From: Tenacibaculum skagerrakense
GTDB lineage: Bacteria; Bacteroidota; Bacteroidia; Flavobacteriales; Flavobacteriaceae
Direction: 5' to 3'
DNA: 64,000 bases
NCBI RefSeq assembly: GCF_004345825.1
Contig: NZ_SLXM01000005.1
Span: 125,290 to 189,289 of the forward strand
The position numbers were made by a program, and so were the translations under genes. Each line of letters opens with the position of its first letter. Position 1 is the stretch's first letter. The notes below the pieces were generated by a model that did not search any database, was not told the origin of the DNA, and worked only from the letters and a program-made list of their open reading frames with translations. Shown here piece after piece: positions 17,549-26,417 of the stretch.

Positions 17549-18565
17549 TTATTCAATAATCATTTGAGATAAAATGGTTTCATTATAATAAGGCAATGTA
17601 ATTGCATCCAAAATGTCTTCTGTTACATCGGGATAATTAACTTCAACAATTTTATCGGATTTTATCCACTTTTCTATTTTAGGTAATTGTCTAGTATTTA
17701 ATTTCTTTAAAACGGGTACTCCCATTTCTTTTAAAGCTAATGCGTTGCACTGCTGCTCATATTGATTTTTCATAGGAATTACCATCAATTTTTTTTGTAG
17801 AAATAATGCTTCAGCAGGTGTCTCAAATCCAGCTCCACAAAGCACTCCATTAGACGAAGCAATACTTTTAATAAATTCATTACCGTCTATAGGTCGAATG
17901 ATTACGTTATTGTGTAATTGAAATTGGTTCGAATGTTTCGAAAACACTTCCCATTTAATCTTCTTAAACTGAGATAATATTTTAATTAATTTCTTATCCC
18001 CATAAGCAGGTAAATAAACCGTATAATGACCTTTTTTAGTAATATTTTTTAACCTAATTTCTTTTCTGATAATTGGTAAAAATGTTGCTGATGAGTAGGT
18101 TTTAAAATGAAAACCAAACTTGTTTCTTGCAGGAGCATAATATTTAAGAATTAATCTTTCAAACTTAAATTTTCCATATTTTGGAGCTTTATCATCTGCA
18201 ACAGCATTTTGGTGACTTAAAGATATAATAGGAGTATTTCTAAGTTTACATGCCCAAGCAGATACAGGCTCAAAATCGTTAATTACCAAATCATAATCTT
18301 TAACAGGTAATGATTTAATTTCTTTCCAAAGGTTTCTGAACTTTGTCTTTTTCAAAGTTTCCCACAAATCTATGCCACCTTTTTTACCGAAAATAAAGCT
18401 CAACCCGTATAGTTTGTACATAATTTCAAAAGGAAATTTTAATTCACATTGGTATCCGCTGACTAAAATGTCTACTTCGGCTCTTTTTTGTAAATAAGGT
18501 ACAATTTCTAATGCTCTACTAGCATGGCCGTTTCCTGTTCCTTGGATAGCATAAAGTATTTTCAT
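17549..18565 (-). CDS. Glycosyltransferase family protein (GT-B fold)
   Basis: 338 residues. The N-terminal AIQGTGNGHASRALEIVPYL (about 6-25) is a glycine/histidine acceptor loop of GT-B enzymes. The C-terminal half has the nucleotide-sugar region GVLCGAGFETPAEALFLQKK (about 238-257), as in MurG and the Glyco_trans_1_3 family. The donor and acceptor are unknown. Its start codon overlaps the stop of the LpxH-like phosphoesterase by 1 nt, so the two proteins probably act in one envelope-glycolipid step. Confidence 0.85.
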   Translation of the reverse strand: MKILYAIQGTGNGHASRALEIVPYLQKRAEVDILVSGYQCELKFPFEIMYKLYGLSFIFGKKGGIDLWETLKKTKFRNLWKEIKSLPVKDYDLVINDFEPVSAWACKLRNTPIISLSHQNAVADDKAPKYGKFKFERLILKYYAPARNKFGFHFKTYSSATFLPIIRKEIRLKNITKKGHYTVYLPAYGDKKLIKILSQFKKIKWEVFSKHSNQFQLHNNVIIRPIDGNEFIKSIASSNGVLCGAGFETPAEALFLQKKLMVIPMKNQYEQQCNALALKEMGVPVLKKLNTRQLPKIEKWIKSDKIVEVNYPDVTEDILDAITLPYYNETILSQMIIE

Positions 18566-19443
18566 TATTTGAAAGATTTTTTAATATTGAATTCCAGTAA
18601 TAAATCTTCAAAAAGTTGGCTGTTAGATTGCTCAGCTTTTATATGTTCTATATCTGATACTTCAATGGTTTCAGGGACATTTTTAGCTTCTTCATCTTTT
18701 TCATATTCATATAATTTCCATTGCTTATTACTATATTCTAATGCTGTTAAGTTTTCAATCCAGTCACCCGAATTTAAATATGTTGTTTCTCCTTTTTCAT
18801 TTTGAATAACTCTCATTTCCGGCTGATGTATATGACCACACACTACATATTCATAACCATTATCAATCGCAATTTCTGATGCTGTAGTTTCAAAATTATT
18901 AATGAATTTAACAGCACTTTTTACACTGTTTTTTATTCTTTTACTGAATGACAGTCTATTGTATCCTAAGGTTTCACTTACCCAATTTACAGCTGTGTTT
19001 AACATTATTAACGAGTCATATCCTACACCTCCAAGTTTCGCTAACCATTTTGAGTGTTGCATGGTTACATCAAACACATCTCCATGAAAAAACCAAACTT
19101 TTTTTCCATCTATATCTAGTACTACTTTGTTAACTATTTCAAAACTTCCTAAGCGAAAACCTTTAAATTTTCGTAGCATTTCATCATGATTTCCAGTAAT
19201 ATAATACACCTTTGTGTCAGAAGTAATAAACGTCATTAATTGTTTAATTACTTTCATATGTGCTTTTGGAAAGTAACGTTTATTAAATTGCCAAATATCT
19301 ATAATATCTCCGTTTAGAATAAGAATTTTAGGATTTATGGTTTTAAGATAATTATACAATTCTGTAGCTCTACAACCAAAAGTTCCTAAATGCACATCAG
19401 ATATTACAGCAATATCTAGCTTACGCTTTTTACCTTTTTTCAT
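18565..19443 (-). CDS. Metallophosphoesterase, UDP-2,3-diacylglucosamine diphosphatase-like
   Basis: 292 residues. The two-metal motifs are all present: SDVHLG (Asp16, His18), NGDIID (Asp46), GNHD (84-87), HGD (120-122) and GHIH near 204. The family includes LpxH, which cleaves UDP-2,3-diacylglucosamine to lipid X in lipid A synthesis, and several flavobacterial paralogues. The following GT-B gene is translationally coupled. LpxH activity is possible, but the operon with a glycosyltransferase could also mean a different glycolipid. Confidence 0.82.
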   Translation of the reverse strand: MKKGKKRKLDIAVISDVHLGTFGCRATELYNYLKTINPKILILNGDIIDIWQFNKRYFPKAHMKVIKQLMTFITSDTKVYYITGNHDEMLRKFKGFRLGSFEIVNKVVLDIDGKKVWFFHGDVFDVTMQHSKWLAKLGGVGYDSLIMLNTAVNWVSETLGYNRLSFSKRIKNSVKSAVKFINNFETTASEIAIDNGYEYVVCGHIHQPEMRVIQNEKGETTYLNSGDWIENLTALEYSNKQWKLYEYEKDEEAKNVPETIEVSDIEHIKAEQSNSQLFEDLLLEFNIKKSFK

Positions 19444-19622
19444 TCTTTAGTTTGATTAGTTTTCATTTAAAAATTAGTAATCTTCAGAATGAAAACACAA
19501 TTTGGGTAATTAATTTGTACTAAATTATTGTTTATGTTTCGTGAAAGCGTAAAAACTTAATTAATAGATTGTTATATAAAGTTCAAGGAAAAGTAACGAT
19601 TGTAAATTTTGTGTAAATAAAA

Positions 19623-19662
19623 AAGCTTTCTCTAAACTTAAGTTTAGAGAAAGCTTATATAA
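19623..19662 (-). terminator. Long palindromic terminator of the metal-uptake cluster
   Basis: 34-nt perfect palindrome, arms of 17 bp starting AAGCTTTCTC, followed on the leftward strand by a run of six T. It lies just after the lipoprotein gene that ends at 19681. The remaining 180 nt up to the phosphoesterase gene show no other structure. Confidence 0.85.
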
Positions 19663-19680
19663 TTAAAAGTTTACTAATTC

Positions 19681-20259
19681 TTAAACAGCAATTACAGTAC
19701 CTTGAACTGTAATATCGAAAGTAACTTCAATATCAGTTTCTCCTCCTGCGTTTGCAATATTCCCATCGCTAACACCCGAAGCATCTTTATTAGGCTCGTG
19801 GCGTAATGTTACTGTAATTGTACCAGTTCCAGCTGAACCTGATGCTAATGAAAAAGTAATTCCTACTGGATTTCCATTTGAATCATTTGCTCCAGTATAA
19901 GTAAATGTTGGATTAATCCCTGTAGCAGTATAGAAGAATTGGTGTTCTTCAGCTTCTGCGGCAACTTCAGTTGTAATGTTTTCTGCTGGATCTTCAGTTT
20001 CATTTAATAAAACAATTGTTGCATTATAGGTTGTATTAGCCGATAGTGTACCTCCAGTAACCACAGGAGCATTTGGTCCGTCACCATCTAAATCTTGACT
20101 TTCTAAAACAATATCACTTCCTCCTCCAACAGGTGTTAACGTTATTCTCATAGTTGTAATTACTTCTTCCTCATTTGTAGGAGTTGGATTATCATCAGAA
20201 CAAGAAGCGAAAGTAATTGCAGAAATACATGCGATTGCTAATAATTTAATTGTTTTCAT
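19681..20259 (-). CDS. Secreted lipoprotein associated with a TonB receptor
   Basis: 192 residues with a lipoprotein signal (ITFASC, Cys20). The mature protein is beta-rich, with an acidic opening (SDDNPTPTNEEE) and Gly/Thr/Asn-rich strands that carry Asp, Glu and one His-containing loop (AEAEEHQFFYTAT). Similar proteins in flavobacteria carry the database name type 1 periplasmic binding fold protein, which I do not regard as proven. It follows the TonB receptor by 30 nt and is therefore probably a surface or periplasmic partner that captures the same ligand. Confidence 0.75.
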   Translation of the reverse strand: MKTIKLLAIACISAITFASCSDDNPTPTNEEEVITTMRITLTPVGGGSDIVLESQDLDGDGPNAPVVTGGTLSANTTYNATIVLLNETEDPAENITTEVAAEAEEHQFFYTATGINPTFTYTGANDSNGNPVGITFSLASGSAGTGTITVTLRHEPNKDASGVSDGNIANAGGETDIEVTFDITVQGTVIAV

Positions 20260-20289
20260 AATTTAATATTTAATTTAAGTGTTTGATGG

Positions 20290-22689
20290 TTAATAATTAA
20301 TTTTTAATTGAATTTTAAAATTTCTACCTAAGTCATCTGCAAAAAAACGTTGTCTGTTTAGATAGTCTCTATAAGAAGTATCTAACAGATTGTTTACAGA
20401 AAACTGTAGTGCAATATTGGTTTCAGACATGTTAAAATCGAAACCGGATGAAAAATTCAAAAGATGATAACCACTAGGTGGGGTACTTATATCTACTAAT
20501 TCATTAGTATTTGTGGTAGCTACGAATGTAGTAAAATTGTTATCAGGATATTCATTTTGCCTTGCGTTGAAAATGCTTTCAATAGAGGCAAAAAAGTTAT
20601 TCCAATTTTCTTTTTTATATAGTATTGAACTTACAGTTTTAAAAGGTGGTATATCGATTAAAGCCCTTGAATTGTCGATATCCTTTCCTTTTAATAATGA
20701 AGATTTATTTGATATGATTAAGTTTTCATTAATATTGTAAGTAATGTTAGTATCTATACCTAAAAGATTTGCATTTACTTGCTTATAATCCCAAACAACA
20801 AAAGTACCCCTTAGAGTGGTTTCTGTACCTGATGGCTCTAGATAAATAAAATCATTAATTCTATTAAAGAACGCTTCTACAGATAGATTTATTTTTGAAC
20901 TTTCAAATTTATACGTTCCAGAAAATCTATGGGATGTTTCTGGTTGGATACGCAAATTCCCTAACTCTATTCTTGCTGCAGAATGATGTAATCCATCACT
21001 AAATAATTCTGATGGATTTGGAGCTCTGTTAGCTAAACCATAGTTAAATATAAGTGAATTTTTTGGATTCAATTGGTATAATAAACCAGTTGAGGCTGAT
21101 ATATTATGAAAGTTAAATTTGGGGTTAACTAAATATTGTGTTCCAAAATCTTCTATAATAATGTTACTAAAATCTTGATCATAGTTTAATGAATTCCATC
21201 TAGATTTTAAGTAAAACTTTTTTGCATTAATATGGTTATAGTCGTATCGTACACCAGCTGACAAAAGAAAACCATTAAAACTAAATTCAGAAATTCCATA
21301 AATTCCTGTATTGAATTTGTCATAGTCTGGTATAATTCTACGTACTCCAGTATCTGGATTAGAAAAATTATTTTGGTATCCACCAGAAATCCCAATTTTG
21401 TAAATCCTATGCGGATCTGAATCAAATTTCATGTCTGCTGAAACCGTATGAGTTTTTAAAGTAAGGTCTGTTGCAGCAATATCGCTTCTTCCACCTCGTC
21501 TTATGTCAAACTCTAATCTTTCGTTATTCTGAAAATCATATTGAATAGATAACTTACCTAGTTCTTCTAGGCGTTTGTACATTTTTGCTTTTACTAACTG
21601 ATGCTTAACATCTTGTTTTGGATTGTTAATAGTGTAGCTAAAGTCATTTATAACTGAAGGAATTCCACTATTAATAGCATCTACTAAATCACCAGTAGTT
21701 CCTATATGCGAAGCTCTTAAGATTCCTATTTCATTAGATAAATAGCTATAGAATATATCAAATCCTTGGTTTGTTTCTTTATAACCTCCAGCCAACGAAA
21801 AACCGTAAGAATTAACTCCCGTATTTGTTAGATTGTAATCAGGAGCTTCAAAGTCACCAGCTCTTTTAAAAGAAGCATTTCCATTTACAAACCAACCTTT
21901 ACTAGTGGTTTTGTTAAGATTTGTACTAAGAGAAAATAATCTACCGTTATTTTGTTGCGATAAAATTGTTTTTCCGTATAAACTATCTTTTCTAATAAAT
22001 TTAGAAGGATTCATTACAATTACACCTCCTATGGCATCACCACCATATTCTAACGCATTAGCACCTTTAATTACTGAAATGCTACCCGCTGAATTTATAT
22101 CAACGTTAGGAGCGTGTTCAATTCCCCAATCTTGATCTTGAAGTCGAACACCGTTAACAGAGGTAAGTATTCTGCTACTGTGTAAACCATTAATAACAGG
22201 TTTTGTAATTGTATTTCCTGTATTTATTGAAGAAACCCCAGAAACTTCTTTTAAAGCATCGCCTAAGTTAGCATCACTAAAATTGTCTAAAGTTTTAGCA
22301 TTTATCAAAGTTTCTTGAGAAGTTTTAGTTTTTTTTGCTAATTCAGCATGAACGTTAATTTCCTCAAGTTCTTCAATATGATGCTCTAAATCAATTATTT
22401 TGTAAGTGTCTTCAGTTATGATTAACTCAAAATTTTTTGCATTACAGGCTAGATGGGATACTTCTATAATTAGTTTACCTTCACAAACATTATTGATAAT
22501 GAACTTTCCATTCACACCTGTAGTTGTGTATTTGTTTTGGTTTTTAATATAAACTGTTGCACCAACGATAATTGATTTATCGTGCGAGTCCTCTACAATC
22601 CCGGAAAAAGTGTATGTACAATTTTGACCTATTACTGTACTTGTAAATATGTTCAGTAATAAAATCAATAAGATATCCTTTGATTTCAT
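20290..22689 (-). CDS. TonB-dependent receptor, probable metal uptake
   Basis: 799 residues. Signal peptide about 1-21; carboxypeptidase-regulatory-like domain about 25-105; plug about 125-235 with NTITKPVINGLHSSRI and VNGVRLQDQDWGIEHAPNVD; then a 22-strand barrel ending GRNFKIQLKINY. A His-containing segment lies before the plug (DLEHHIEELEE). The context, a His/Cys-rich small protein upstream and a lipoprotein downstream, suggests import of zinc or another transition metal, in the manner of ZnuD. The substrate is inferred from context only. Confidence 0.88.
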   Translation of the reverse strand: MKSKDILLILLLNIFTSTVIGQNCTYTFSGIVEDSHDKSIIVGATVYIKNQNKYTTTGVNGKFIINNVCEGKLIIEVSHLACNAKNFELIITEDTYKIIDLEHHIEELEEINVHAELAKKTKTSQETLINAKTLDNFSDANLGDALKEVSGVSSINTGNTITKPVINGLHSSRILTSVNGVRLQDQDWGIEHAPNVDINSAGSISVIKGANALEYGGDAIGGVIVMNPSKFIRKDSLYGKTILSQQNNGRLFSLSTNLNKTTSKGWFVNGNASFKRAGDFEAPDYNLTNTGVNSYGFSLAGGYKETNQGFDIFYSYLSNEIGILRASHIGTTGDLVDAINSGIPSVINDFSYTINNPKQDVKHQLVKAKMYKRLEELGKLSIQYDFQNNERLEFDIRRGGRSDIAATDLTLKTHTVSADMKFDSDPHRIYKIGISGGYQNNFSNPDTGVRRIIPDYDKFNTGIYGISEFSFNGFLLSAGVRYDYNHINAKKFYLKSRWNSLNYDQDFSNIIIEDFGTQYLVNPKFNFHNISASTGLLYQLNPKNSLIFNYGLANRAPNPSELFSDGLHHSAARIELGNLRIQPETSHRFSGTYKFESSKINLSVEAFFNRINDFIYLEPSGTETTLRGTFVVWDYKQVNANLLGIDTNITYNINENLIISNKSSLLKGKDIDNSRALIDIPPFKTVSSILYKKENWNNFFASIESIFNARQNEYPDNNFTTFVATTNTNELVDISTPPSGYHLLNFSSGFDFNMSETNIALQFSVNNLLDTSYRDYLNRQRFFADDLGRNFKIQLKINY

Positions 22690-22729
22690 TATGATTTTTA
22701 GTTTAACTAAAGTATTTTGTTTTAAATAA

Positions 22730-23050
22730 CTAAGCTAAACTAGGAGGACCACGTAAGTGAAAAGGATTTACACTTTTACTTTTAAATGAGTAGAAAAAAA
22801 TATGAGGTGAATTGATTTCAGTAAGCTCAATTGAAGGTAATTGAGTAATCGAAGTCACCGAAAAATTATTTAAATGAAAATCACATAACTCACAATCAAT
22901 TTCATGATCATGATAATGTTGTTCGTCTTTAGAAAGACAAACTTCAGTTTCATGATGTTCCTCTAGAACAATATGAGATAATTGAACTAGAGTAGGAGCT
23001 AGCACTAATACTAGCATAAATAATGATATGAGCTTGCGAACTAATTTCAT
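22730..23050 (-). CDS. Small His/Cys-rich secreted protein of the metal-uptake cluster
   Basis: 106 residues with an N-terminal membrane segment or signal peptide (about 5-24). It carries a dense cluster of metal ligands: HIVLEEHHETEVC, then EQHYHDHEIDCELCDFH (about residues 26-60), with nine His and three Cys in 35 residues. It ends FHLRGPPSLA. Proteins of this type are common before flavobacterial metal or haem TonB receptors, but their biochemical role is unproven. It is the first gene of the cluster, 40 nt before the receptor gene. Confidence 0.8.
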   Translation of the reverse strand: MKLVRKLISLFMLVLVLAPTLVQLSHIVLEEHHETEVCLSKDEQHYHDHEIDCELCDFHLNNFSVTSITQLPSIELTEINSPHIFFYSFKSKSVNPFHLRGPPSLA

Positions 23051-23137
23051 CTAACCAACAAAATAACAGCATTTATTTTATAAATCCAATTTTTACTATT
23101 GAATTTTTAACGCTTTGAGGTTTTTATTGATAATTTA

Positions 23138-23563
23138 TCAATTAGACTTACTAATGTAAACCTTTCCTTTGGGTTTAAACTTTGAGTATCCAATTCTAGA
23201 GGTAAACTCATAAGAAGAATCTTTTACTTTTGTAATTTGTACAAAAATAATTTCTTTATCCAAGTCTGTCTTCGGACTTTTCATTTTTAGTTGGTAAGCG
23301 AAGTTATTCTTCCAAGTAATAAAAAGAGTATCTATTCTTTTAATTTCTTTCTCAGTAACTGTAGTATCTGTTGATACAGTAACCTTTTTTGTATAATATT
23401 CAATTTGTAAACTATCTTTTCTTACAATAGTTGTTTTGCTATAGTTATCTCCAGCAGGAATCTCAAATGTTCCATATCTAAAACGTTCAGGATTTCCTGA
23501 AGTTTCAATGTTACATGATATCAATGATATGAATAGAATACAAAAAAGGAAACGTAATCTCAT
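23138..23563 (-). CDS. Lipoprotein of unknown function downstream of purB
   Basis: 141 residues with a lipoprotein signal (LFISLISC, Cys17). The rest is beta-rich, with Lys/Thr-rich strands. Relatives next to purB are often labelled DNA topoisomerase IV in databases; nothing in this sequence supports that, and the signal peptide contradicts it. Its start is 2 nt after the purB stop codon, so the two are co-transcribed. Confidence 0.78.
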   Translation of the reverse strand: MRLRFLFCILFISLISCNIETSGNPERFRYGTFEIPAGDNYSKTTIVRKDSLQIEYYTKKVTVSTDTTVTEKEIKRIDTLFITWKNNFAYQLKMKSPKTDLDKEIIFVQITKVKDSSYEFTSRIGYSKFKPKGKVYISKSN

Positions 23564-23565
23564 TA

Positions 23566-24909
23566 TTAAATACCTGTATAATTAGAAGGTGTTATTTGTT
23601 TTAGCTCATTTTTGATAGCATCAGAAACTTCTAAAGTATCAATAAAATTAGCAATTGATTTTTGTGTTATTTTTTCATTAGTACGTGTTAATCCTTTTAA
23701 AGCTTCATAAGGATTCGGATATCCTTCACGTCTTAATATTGTTTGAATAGCTTCAGCAGCAACAGCCCAGTTATTTTCTAAATCTTCTTCAAATTTTTCA
23801 GCATTAAGCAGTAATTTATTCAATCCTTTTAAAGTTGCTTTGAAAGCTATGATGGTATGCCCGAAAGGAATACCTACATTTCTTAAAACGGTACTATCAG
23901 TTAAATCTCGTTGCAATCTAGAAATAGGAAGTTTAGCCGCTAAATGTTCTAAAATAGCATTTGCAATACCTAAATTTCCTTCAGAGTTTTCAAAATCAAT
24001 AGGATTTACTTTATGAGGCATCGCAGAAGATCCAACTTCACCTTTTTTTATTTTCTGTTTGAAATAATCCATAGAAACATACGTCCATACATCTCTATCT
24101 AAATCAATTAAAATATTGTTTATACGTTTCATGGCATCAAACAAACTAGCCATATGGTCGTAGTGCTCAATTTGAGTTGTAGGGAACGAGTGGTGTAAAT
24201 CTAAACGCTCTTCAACAAAAGAAGTTCCGAACGATTTCCAATCGATTTCTGGATAGGCAACTTTATGTGCGTTGTAATTACCTGTAGCTCCACCAAATTT
24301 AGCCGCATTCGGAATGTGTTGTAAGAATAATACTTGTTGATTAATACGTTCTACAAATACAAACAATTCTTTTCCTAAACGAGTAGGAGAGGCAGGCTGA
24401 CCGTGTGTACGAGCTAACATAGGAACGTTTTCCCATTCTTCACAAAGTTCCGCTAATTTAGACGTTAAGCTATCTAATGTTGGATAATATACTTCTTCAA
24501 CCGCTTCTTTAATAGATAACGGAATTGCAGTATTATTTATGTCTTGAGAAGTTAATCCGAAGTGAATAAACTCTTTATATTCAGACAAATTCAGTGCATC
24601 AAATTTTTCTTTGATAAAGTACTCAACGGCTTTTACATCATGATTTGTTACACTCTCAATCTCTTTAATCTTTAAAGCATCTTCGGTAGTAAACTCGGTG
24701 TATATTTTTTGTAATTCAGGAAAAATTTCTGAATTAACATTTTTAAGTTGTGGTAAAGGAATTTCGCATAAAGCAATAAAGTATTCGATTTCAACTTTAA
24801 CTCTGTATCTAATTAGAGCTTCTTCAGAAAAATAGTTTGTTAATTGATCTACTTTATTTCTATACCTACCATCAATTGGAGAGATGGCATTTAATGTTGT
24901 TAAATTCAT
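23566..24909 (-). CDS. purB: Adenylosuccinate lyase
   Basis: 447 residues. The N-terminus LNAISPIDGRYRNKV and the superfamily signature GSSAMPHKVNPIDFENSEGN (about 290-309) are the long-type PurB form. His-containing TSQDINNTA and ARTHGQPASPTRLGKE complete the active site. It cleaves succinyl groups in two steps of purine synthesis, giving fumarate and AICAR or AMP. It has its own promoter. Confidence 0.98.
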   Translation of the reverse strand: MNLTTLNAISPIDGRYRNKVDQLTNYFSEEALIRYRVKVEIEYFIALCEIPLPQLKNVNSEIFPELQKIYTEFTTEDALKIKEIESVTNHDVKAVEYFIKEKFDALNLSEYKEFIHFGLTSQDINNTAIPLSIKEAVEEVYYPTLDSLTSKLAELCEEWENVPMLARTHGQPASPTRLGKELFVFVERINQQVLFLQHIPNAAKFGGATGNYNAHKVAYPEIDWKSFGTSFVEERLDLHHSFPTTQIEHYDHMASLFDAMKRINNILIDLDRDVWTYVSMDYFKQKIKKGEVGSSAMPHKVNPIDFENSEGNLGIANAILEHLAAKLPISRLQRDLTDSTVLRNVGIPFGHTIIAFKATLKGLNKLLLNAEKFEEDLENNWAVAAEAIQTILRREGYPNPYEALKGLTRTNEKITQKSIANFIDTLEVSDAIKNELKQITPSNYTGI

Positions 24910-24932
24910 TTTTTGTTGTTGTGTTGAAAGCG

Positions 24933-24940
24933 CAAAAATA
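24933..24940 (-). promoter_or_regulatory. -7 promoter box for purB
   Basis: TATTTTTG on the leftward strand, 23 nt before the ATG. Confidence 0.65.
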
Positions 24941-24979
24941 GGAAATACTTAGAGTTTATCTTACTTATTTTAAATGAAT

Positions 24980-25576
24980 TTATCGATACACTTTTCGTTT
25001 TACGATTTTTACTTCTCCTTGCTTTTCAAGTTGTTTAATAGCTCTAATTACGGTTTCAACGCGAAGACCTAATAAATCTGAGATTTGTTGTCGAGTATAG
25101 TCAATTTTTAAAGAAAACTTCTCAGGAGATTGGTGTACATCGTGTTTTAAATAATCAAAAAAACGTAAAATTCTATGACTTGGTTCTTGACTAGAGATTT
25201 CTGATGCTATAATAGCTTTGTAGTATAATCGTTTTGCTAGACTCTTAGTAATGTTGAAATGAATATCAGAATGTGTTTTTAAAAGCTGAAAGAATTTTTC
25301 TTTTGGTAAAATATAAAGAACAGAATTTTCAATAGCTACGGCATTGGCAGGATAATTAATATCTATAAACAATGGAGGCTCTCCAAAACTTTGTTCTTTG
25401 TAAAATATACCTTGAATAAATTCTTTTCCATCATCGTTATAATTATTCATCTTTACAATACCACTTTTGATTTGATAATAGTTACGAGCACTATTATTTT
25501 CAGAAAAGATGATGTCCTCTTTTTGAAATTCTTTTAATTCAGCATTAAAATCAATTAGAAGTTCTGTAGGTATCAT
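24980..25576 (-). CDS. Crp/Fnr family transcriptional regulator
   Basis: 198 residues. The cyclic-nucleotide-binding-like barrel covers about 15-115 and the winged helix about 140-198 (DYTRQQISDLLGLRVETVIRAI). It has no cysteine at all, so it cannot hold an Fnr-type 4Fe-4S cluster. The phosphate-cassette segment (FGEPPLFIDINYPANAVA) lacks the Arg-Ser pair that binds cAMP in Crp. A haem or direct NO/redox mechanism (as in DNR-type proteins) is possible. It is divergent from a truncated globin gene; a Crp-type site lies 2 nt upstream of its own start codon, so autoregulation is likely. Confidence 0.92.
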   Translation of the reverse strand: MIPTELLIDFNAELKEFQKEDIIFSENNSARNYYQIKSGIVKMNNYNDDGKEFIQGIFYKEQSFGEPPLFIDINYPANAVAIENSVLYILPKEKFFQLLKTHSDIHFNITKSLAKRLYYKAIIASEISSQEPSHRILRFFDYLKHDVHQSPEKFSLKIDYTRQQISDLLGLRVETVIRAIKQLEKQGEVKIVKRKVYR

Positions 25577-25577
25577 A

Positions 25578-25595
25578 TTGTGATTATAGTCATAA
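25578..25595. promoter_or_regulatory. Crp/Fnr-type binding site in the regulator-globin intergenic region
   Basis: TTGTGA-TTATAG-TCATAA, 6-bp arms with one mismatch around a 6-nt spacer. Its centre is 34 bp upstream of the centre of the globin -7 box, about position -41 of that promoter, the class II activator position. Confidence 0.6.
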
Positions 25596-25616
25596 ATAAA
25601 GCTTATTGTAAAAGTA

Positions 25617-25624
25617 TACTTTTG
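25617..25624 (+). promoter_or_regulatory. -7 promoter box for the truncated globin gene
   Basis: TACTTTTG, exact consensus, 20 nt before the ATG. A 14-bp palindrome AAAAGTATACTTTT (25610-25623) overlaps it. Confidence 0.65.
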
Positions 25625-25644
25625 TAACTGTTAATTTATACTGA

Positions 25645-26040
25645 ATGATTAAGAAACAAATAGAAAATAGAGAAGATGTTTTTTTATTAGTGAGTTCTTT
25701 TTACCAGAAGATTAAAAGAGATGAAGTCATTGGCGATTTTTTTACAAAAACAATTCCTGAAAATGAATGGGATGATCACATAGAAAAGCTAACTGATTTT
25801 TGGGAAACAAATTTGTTCTTCGTTCGAAAGTTTAAAGGAAATCCAGTTAAAGCTCATAAAGATGTTGATGCCAATTTTAACCATTCAATTCAACAAGAAC
25901 ATTTTGGAAGATGGTTGCAACTCTGGTTTACAACTGTTGATGCATACTTTACTGGAGAAAAAGCCACTCAAGCAAAAGAAAGAGCACGAAACATTGCTTC
26001 CATGCTCTTTTTTAAAATATATGAGAATAAACTAAAATAA
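25645..26040 (+). CDS. Group III truncated haemoglobin
   Basis: 131 residues, the usual length. The pattern FYQKIKRDEVIGDFF at the start, then DHIEKLTDFWETNLFF and FNHSIQQEHFGRWLQLWF, places the proximal (F8) haem histidine in EHFGRWL (about residue 88), as in Campylobacter Ctb-type globins. These proteins bind oxygen and NO in the cytoplasm; nitrosative stress defence is a common role. It is divergent from the Crp/Fnr regulator gene and its promoter has a Crp-type site at the activator position. Its 3' end overlaps the next convergent gene by 9 nt. Confidence 0.93.
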   Translation: MIKKQIENREDVFLLVSSFYQKIKRDEVIGDFFTKTIPENEWDDHIEKLTDFWETNLFFVRKFKGNPVKAHKDVDANFNHSIQQEHFGRWLQLWFTTVDAYFTGEKATQAKERARNIASMLFFKIYENKLK

Positions 26041-26373
26041 TTTTGGTAATTGTATGATTACTAGTAATGTGTTAGTAATAATGCTAATCATTCCCAACCA
26101 AACTACATACTTAAATGGACTTTGACTGAATGCTGCGGCATTTGTTGCCATAGCTGTCATTGATGATAGCGCTACAATAGGATAGGAAAATCCACCGTGT
26201 AATGCTAAGCCAATAGAAATAGAAGAAATCATGGTGCTAATCATTACAAATAGCATTGAAATTCCAAAACTGTTTTCTTGCTCTTTTTTAATTTTATCAT
26301 TAATCATTTCAATTAGTGAAATGTTTTTTCTTTCTGTAGTAGTTGTAACTGTAATATTTTTAGCGGTAATCAT
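26032..26373 (-). CDS. Small membrane protein of the Crp/globin module
   Basis: 113 residues. An N-terminal cytoplasmic part of 35 residues with a helical Lys/Glu-rich end is followed by three hydrophobic segments (about 37-60, 66-85 and 90-110). I do not recognise the family. The ATATGA-N6-TCATAT site and TAACTTTG box upstream have the same geometry as those of the globin gene, so the two genes are probably co-regulated by the neighbouring Crp/Fnr protein. A membrane partner in respiration or NO handling is plausible but unproven. Confidence 0.72.
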   Translation of the reverse strand: MITAKNITVTTTTERKNISLIEMINDKIKKEQENSFGISMLFVMISTMISSISIGLALHGGFSYPIVALSSMTAMATNAAAFSQSPFKYVVWLGMISIITNTLLVIIQLPKLF

Positions 26374-26390
26374 AATTATTAATTTTATTA

Positions 26391-26398
26391 CAAAGTTA
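26391..26398 (-). promoter_or_regulatory. -7 promoter box for the small membrane protein gene
   Basis: TAACTTTG on the leftward strand, exact consensus, 17 nt before the start codon. Confidence 0.6.
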
Positions 26399-26417
26399 GA
26401 TTGGTACTACTTCTTAA

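Noticed and set aside
23071..23085. ATTTAT-TTT-ATAAAT inverted repeat upstream of the metal cluster
   Set aside because: Made only of A and T in an AT-rich gap; not enough to call a Zur or Fur site.
23138..23563. DNA topoisomerase IV label for the lipoprotein after purB
   Set aside because: The sequence is a short lipoprotein with no topoisomerase motif.
25610..25623. Palindrome AAAAGTATACTTTT over the globin promoter box
   Set aside because: The -7 box accounts for half of it and no second copy was found, so it is not listed as an operator.
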